Shown: piece after piece, positions 63,865 through 64,000 of the stretch | Layout of the letters: each line of letters starts with the position of its first letter | Numbering within the stretch: position 1 is the first letter of the stretch | Origin: Paracoccaceae bacterium | Lineage (GTDB): Bacteria; Pseudomonadota; Alphaproteobacteria; Rhodobacterales; Rhodobacteraceae | Assembly (NCBI GenBank): GCA_024742575.1 | Contig: JANSYF010000001.1 | Location: 83,606 to 147,605 of the forward strand | DNA length: 64,000 bases | Direction of reading: 5' to 3' | The notes under the pieces: model-generated | Databases searched by the model: none | Seen by the model: the letters and a program-made list of their open reading frames with translations, nothing else | What the model was told of the DNA's origin: nothing | Program-made: the position numbers and the translations under genes

Positions 63865-64000
63865 AAGCGTTTCCAGTTTATGTAGAAGCATACCCGGCCT
63901 CGCAAAAGTAGTTCCAGCATTCCTGAGGTGTGTAGAGATCACAGATTTCGCCGAGGGCTTCGAACAGTCCAGTGAATGACCGCGCTCCAATGCGCCTCAG
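63865..64000 (-). mobile_element. IS630-family insertion sequence, one end (continues beyond the window)
   Basis: The element enters the PKS gene at the acyltransferase. The terminal sequence is AAGCGTTTCCAGTTTA (63865-63880), and a TA dinucleotide at 63863-63864 fits the TA target duplication of this family. The other end is outside the window, so the matching inverted repeat and TA copy cannot be checked. Confidence 0.75.
63878..64000 (-). CDS. IS630-family transposase, C-terminal end (partial)
   Basis: The last 40 codons of a DDE transposase, in frame from the window edge to TAA at 63878. The sequence reads LRRIGARSFTGLFEALGEIC, then DLYTPQECWNYFCEAGYAST, which is the C-terminal pattern of IS630 transposases of alphaproteobacteria (SLxGLxxxLGxxxxxxxPxECxNYFxxAGY). 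The catalytic DDE residues lie upstream, beyond the window. It is transcribed in the same direction as the PKS operon, with the stop only 27 bp before the first usable PKS start, so transcripts of the element could continue into the PKS remnant, GT2, NRPS and SGNH genes. Confidence 0.85.
   Translation of the reverse strand: MRRIGARSFTGLFEALGEICDLYTPQECWNYFCEAGYAST

Overview
The window reads as a chromosomal segment of a marine-type alphaproteobacterium of the Rhodobacterales (Roseobacter group). The basis is high GC, densely packed genes with 4-bp ATGA stop/start overlaps, protein sequences typical of that group (gpmI-envC-ctpA-rppH block, dapD and dapE near each other, asd near a beta-carbonic anhydrase), and a GC-rich intergenic repeat of a kind I remember from these genomes. 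No rRNA, tRNA, CRISPR array or prophage was seen.

Positions 1-42,375 are mostly housekeeping. In order: an Lrp-type regulator cut by the left edge, rmuC-mutL, a transporter, formaldehyde detoxification (fghA), a DUF188 protein, an ornithine-cyclodeaminase homologue, an MFS transporter, an M17 aminopeptidase with an NlpC/P60 peptidase, carbonic anhydrase, asd, a large lipase-like membrane protein, a LOG-family protein, a threonine-dehydratase homologue, dapD and dapE with a pair of Hint-domain genes between them, RNase R, a glutathione transferase divergent from a WYL regulator, a lytic transglycosylase, the rppH-ctpA-envC-gpmI block (minus strand), a CDP-alcohol phosphatidyltransferase and a YnjBCD-like ABC transporter. 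Less ordinary here are a secreted-looking cysteine-peptidase candidate beside dapD, the Hint pair, and a cluster of five inverted repeats upstream of the Lrp gene.

Positions 42,382-52,445 look like an exopolysaccharide locus: a WecB/TagA-type glycosyltransferase, then a tightly overlapping plus-strand operon of oxidoreductase, epimerase, GT4, GT2 and an oxidoreductase-epimerase fusion, followed by a cytoplasmic tyrosine-kinase-type ATPase and, convergently, its likely membrane partner (Wzz/PCP family).

Positions 52,629-64,000 hold the most unusual part, a minus-strand natural-product operon with 3-5 bp gene spacing: type I PKS (AT-KR-DH-ACP-TE visible), a GT2 glycosyltransferase, a 1,524-residue NRPS (formyltransferase, degenerate condensation-like region, adenylation domain split by a luciferase-like flavin monooxygenase, carrier protein), and a membrane-anchored SGNH-type hydrolase. 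The PKS is broken at its acyltransferase domain by an IS630-family element whose transposase C-terminus runs off the right edge. The ketosynthase is therefore not in the window, and the pathway may be inactivated or transcribed from the insertion sequence.
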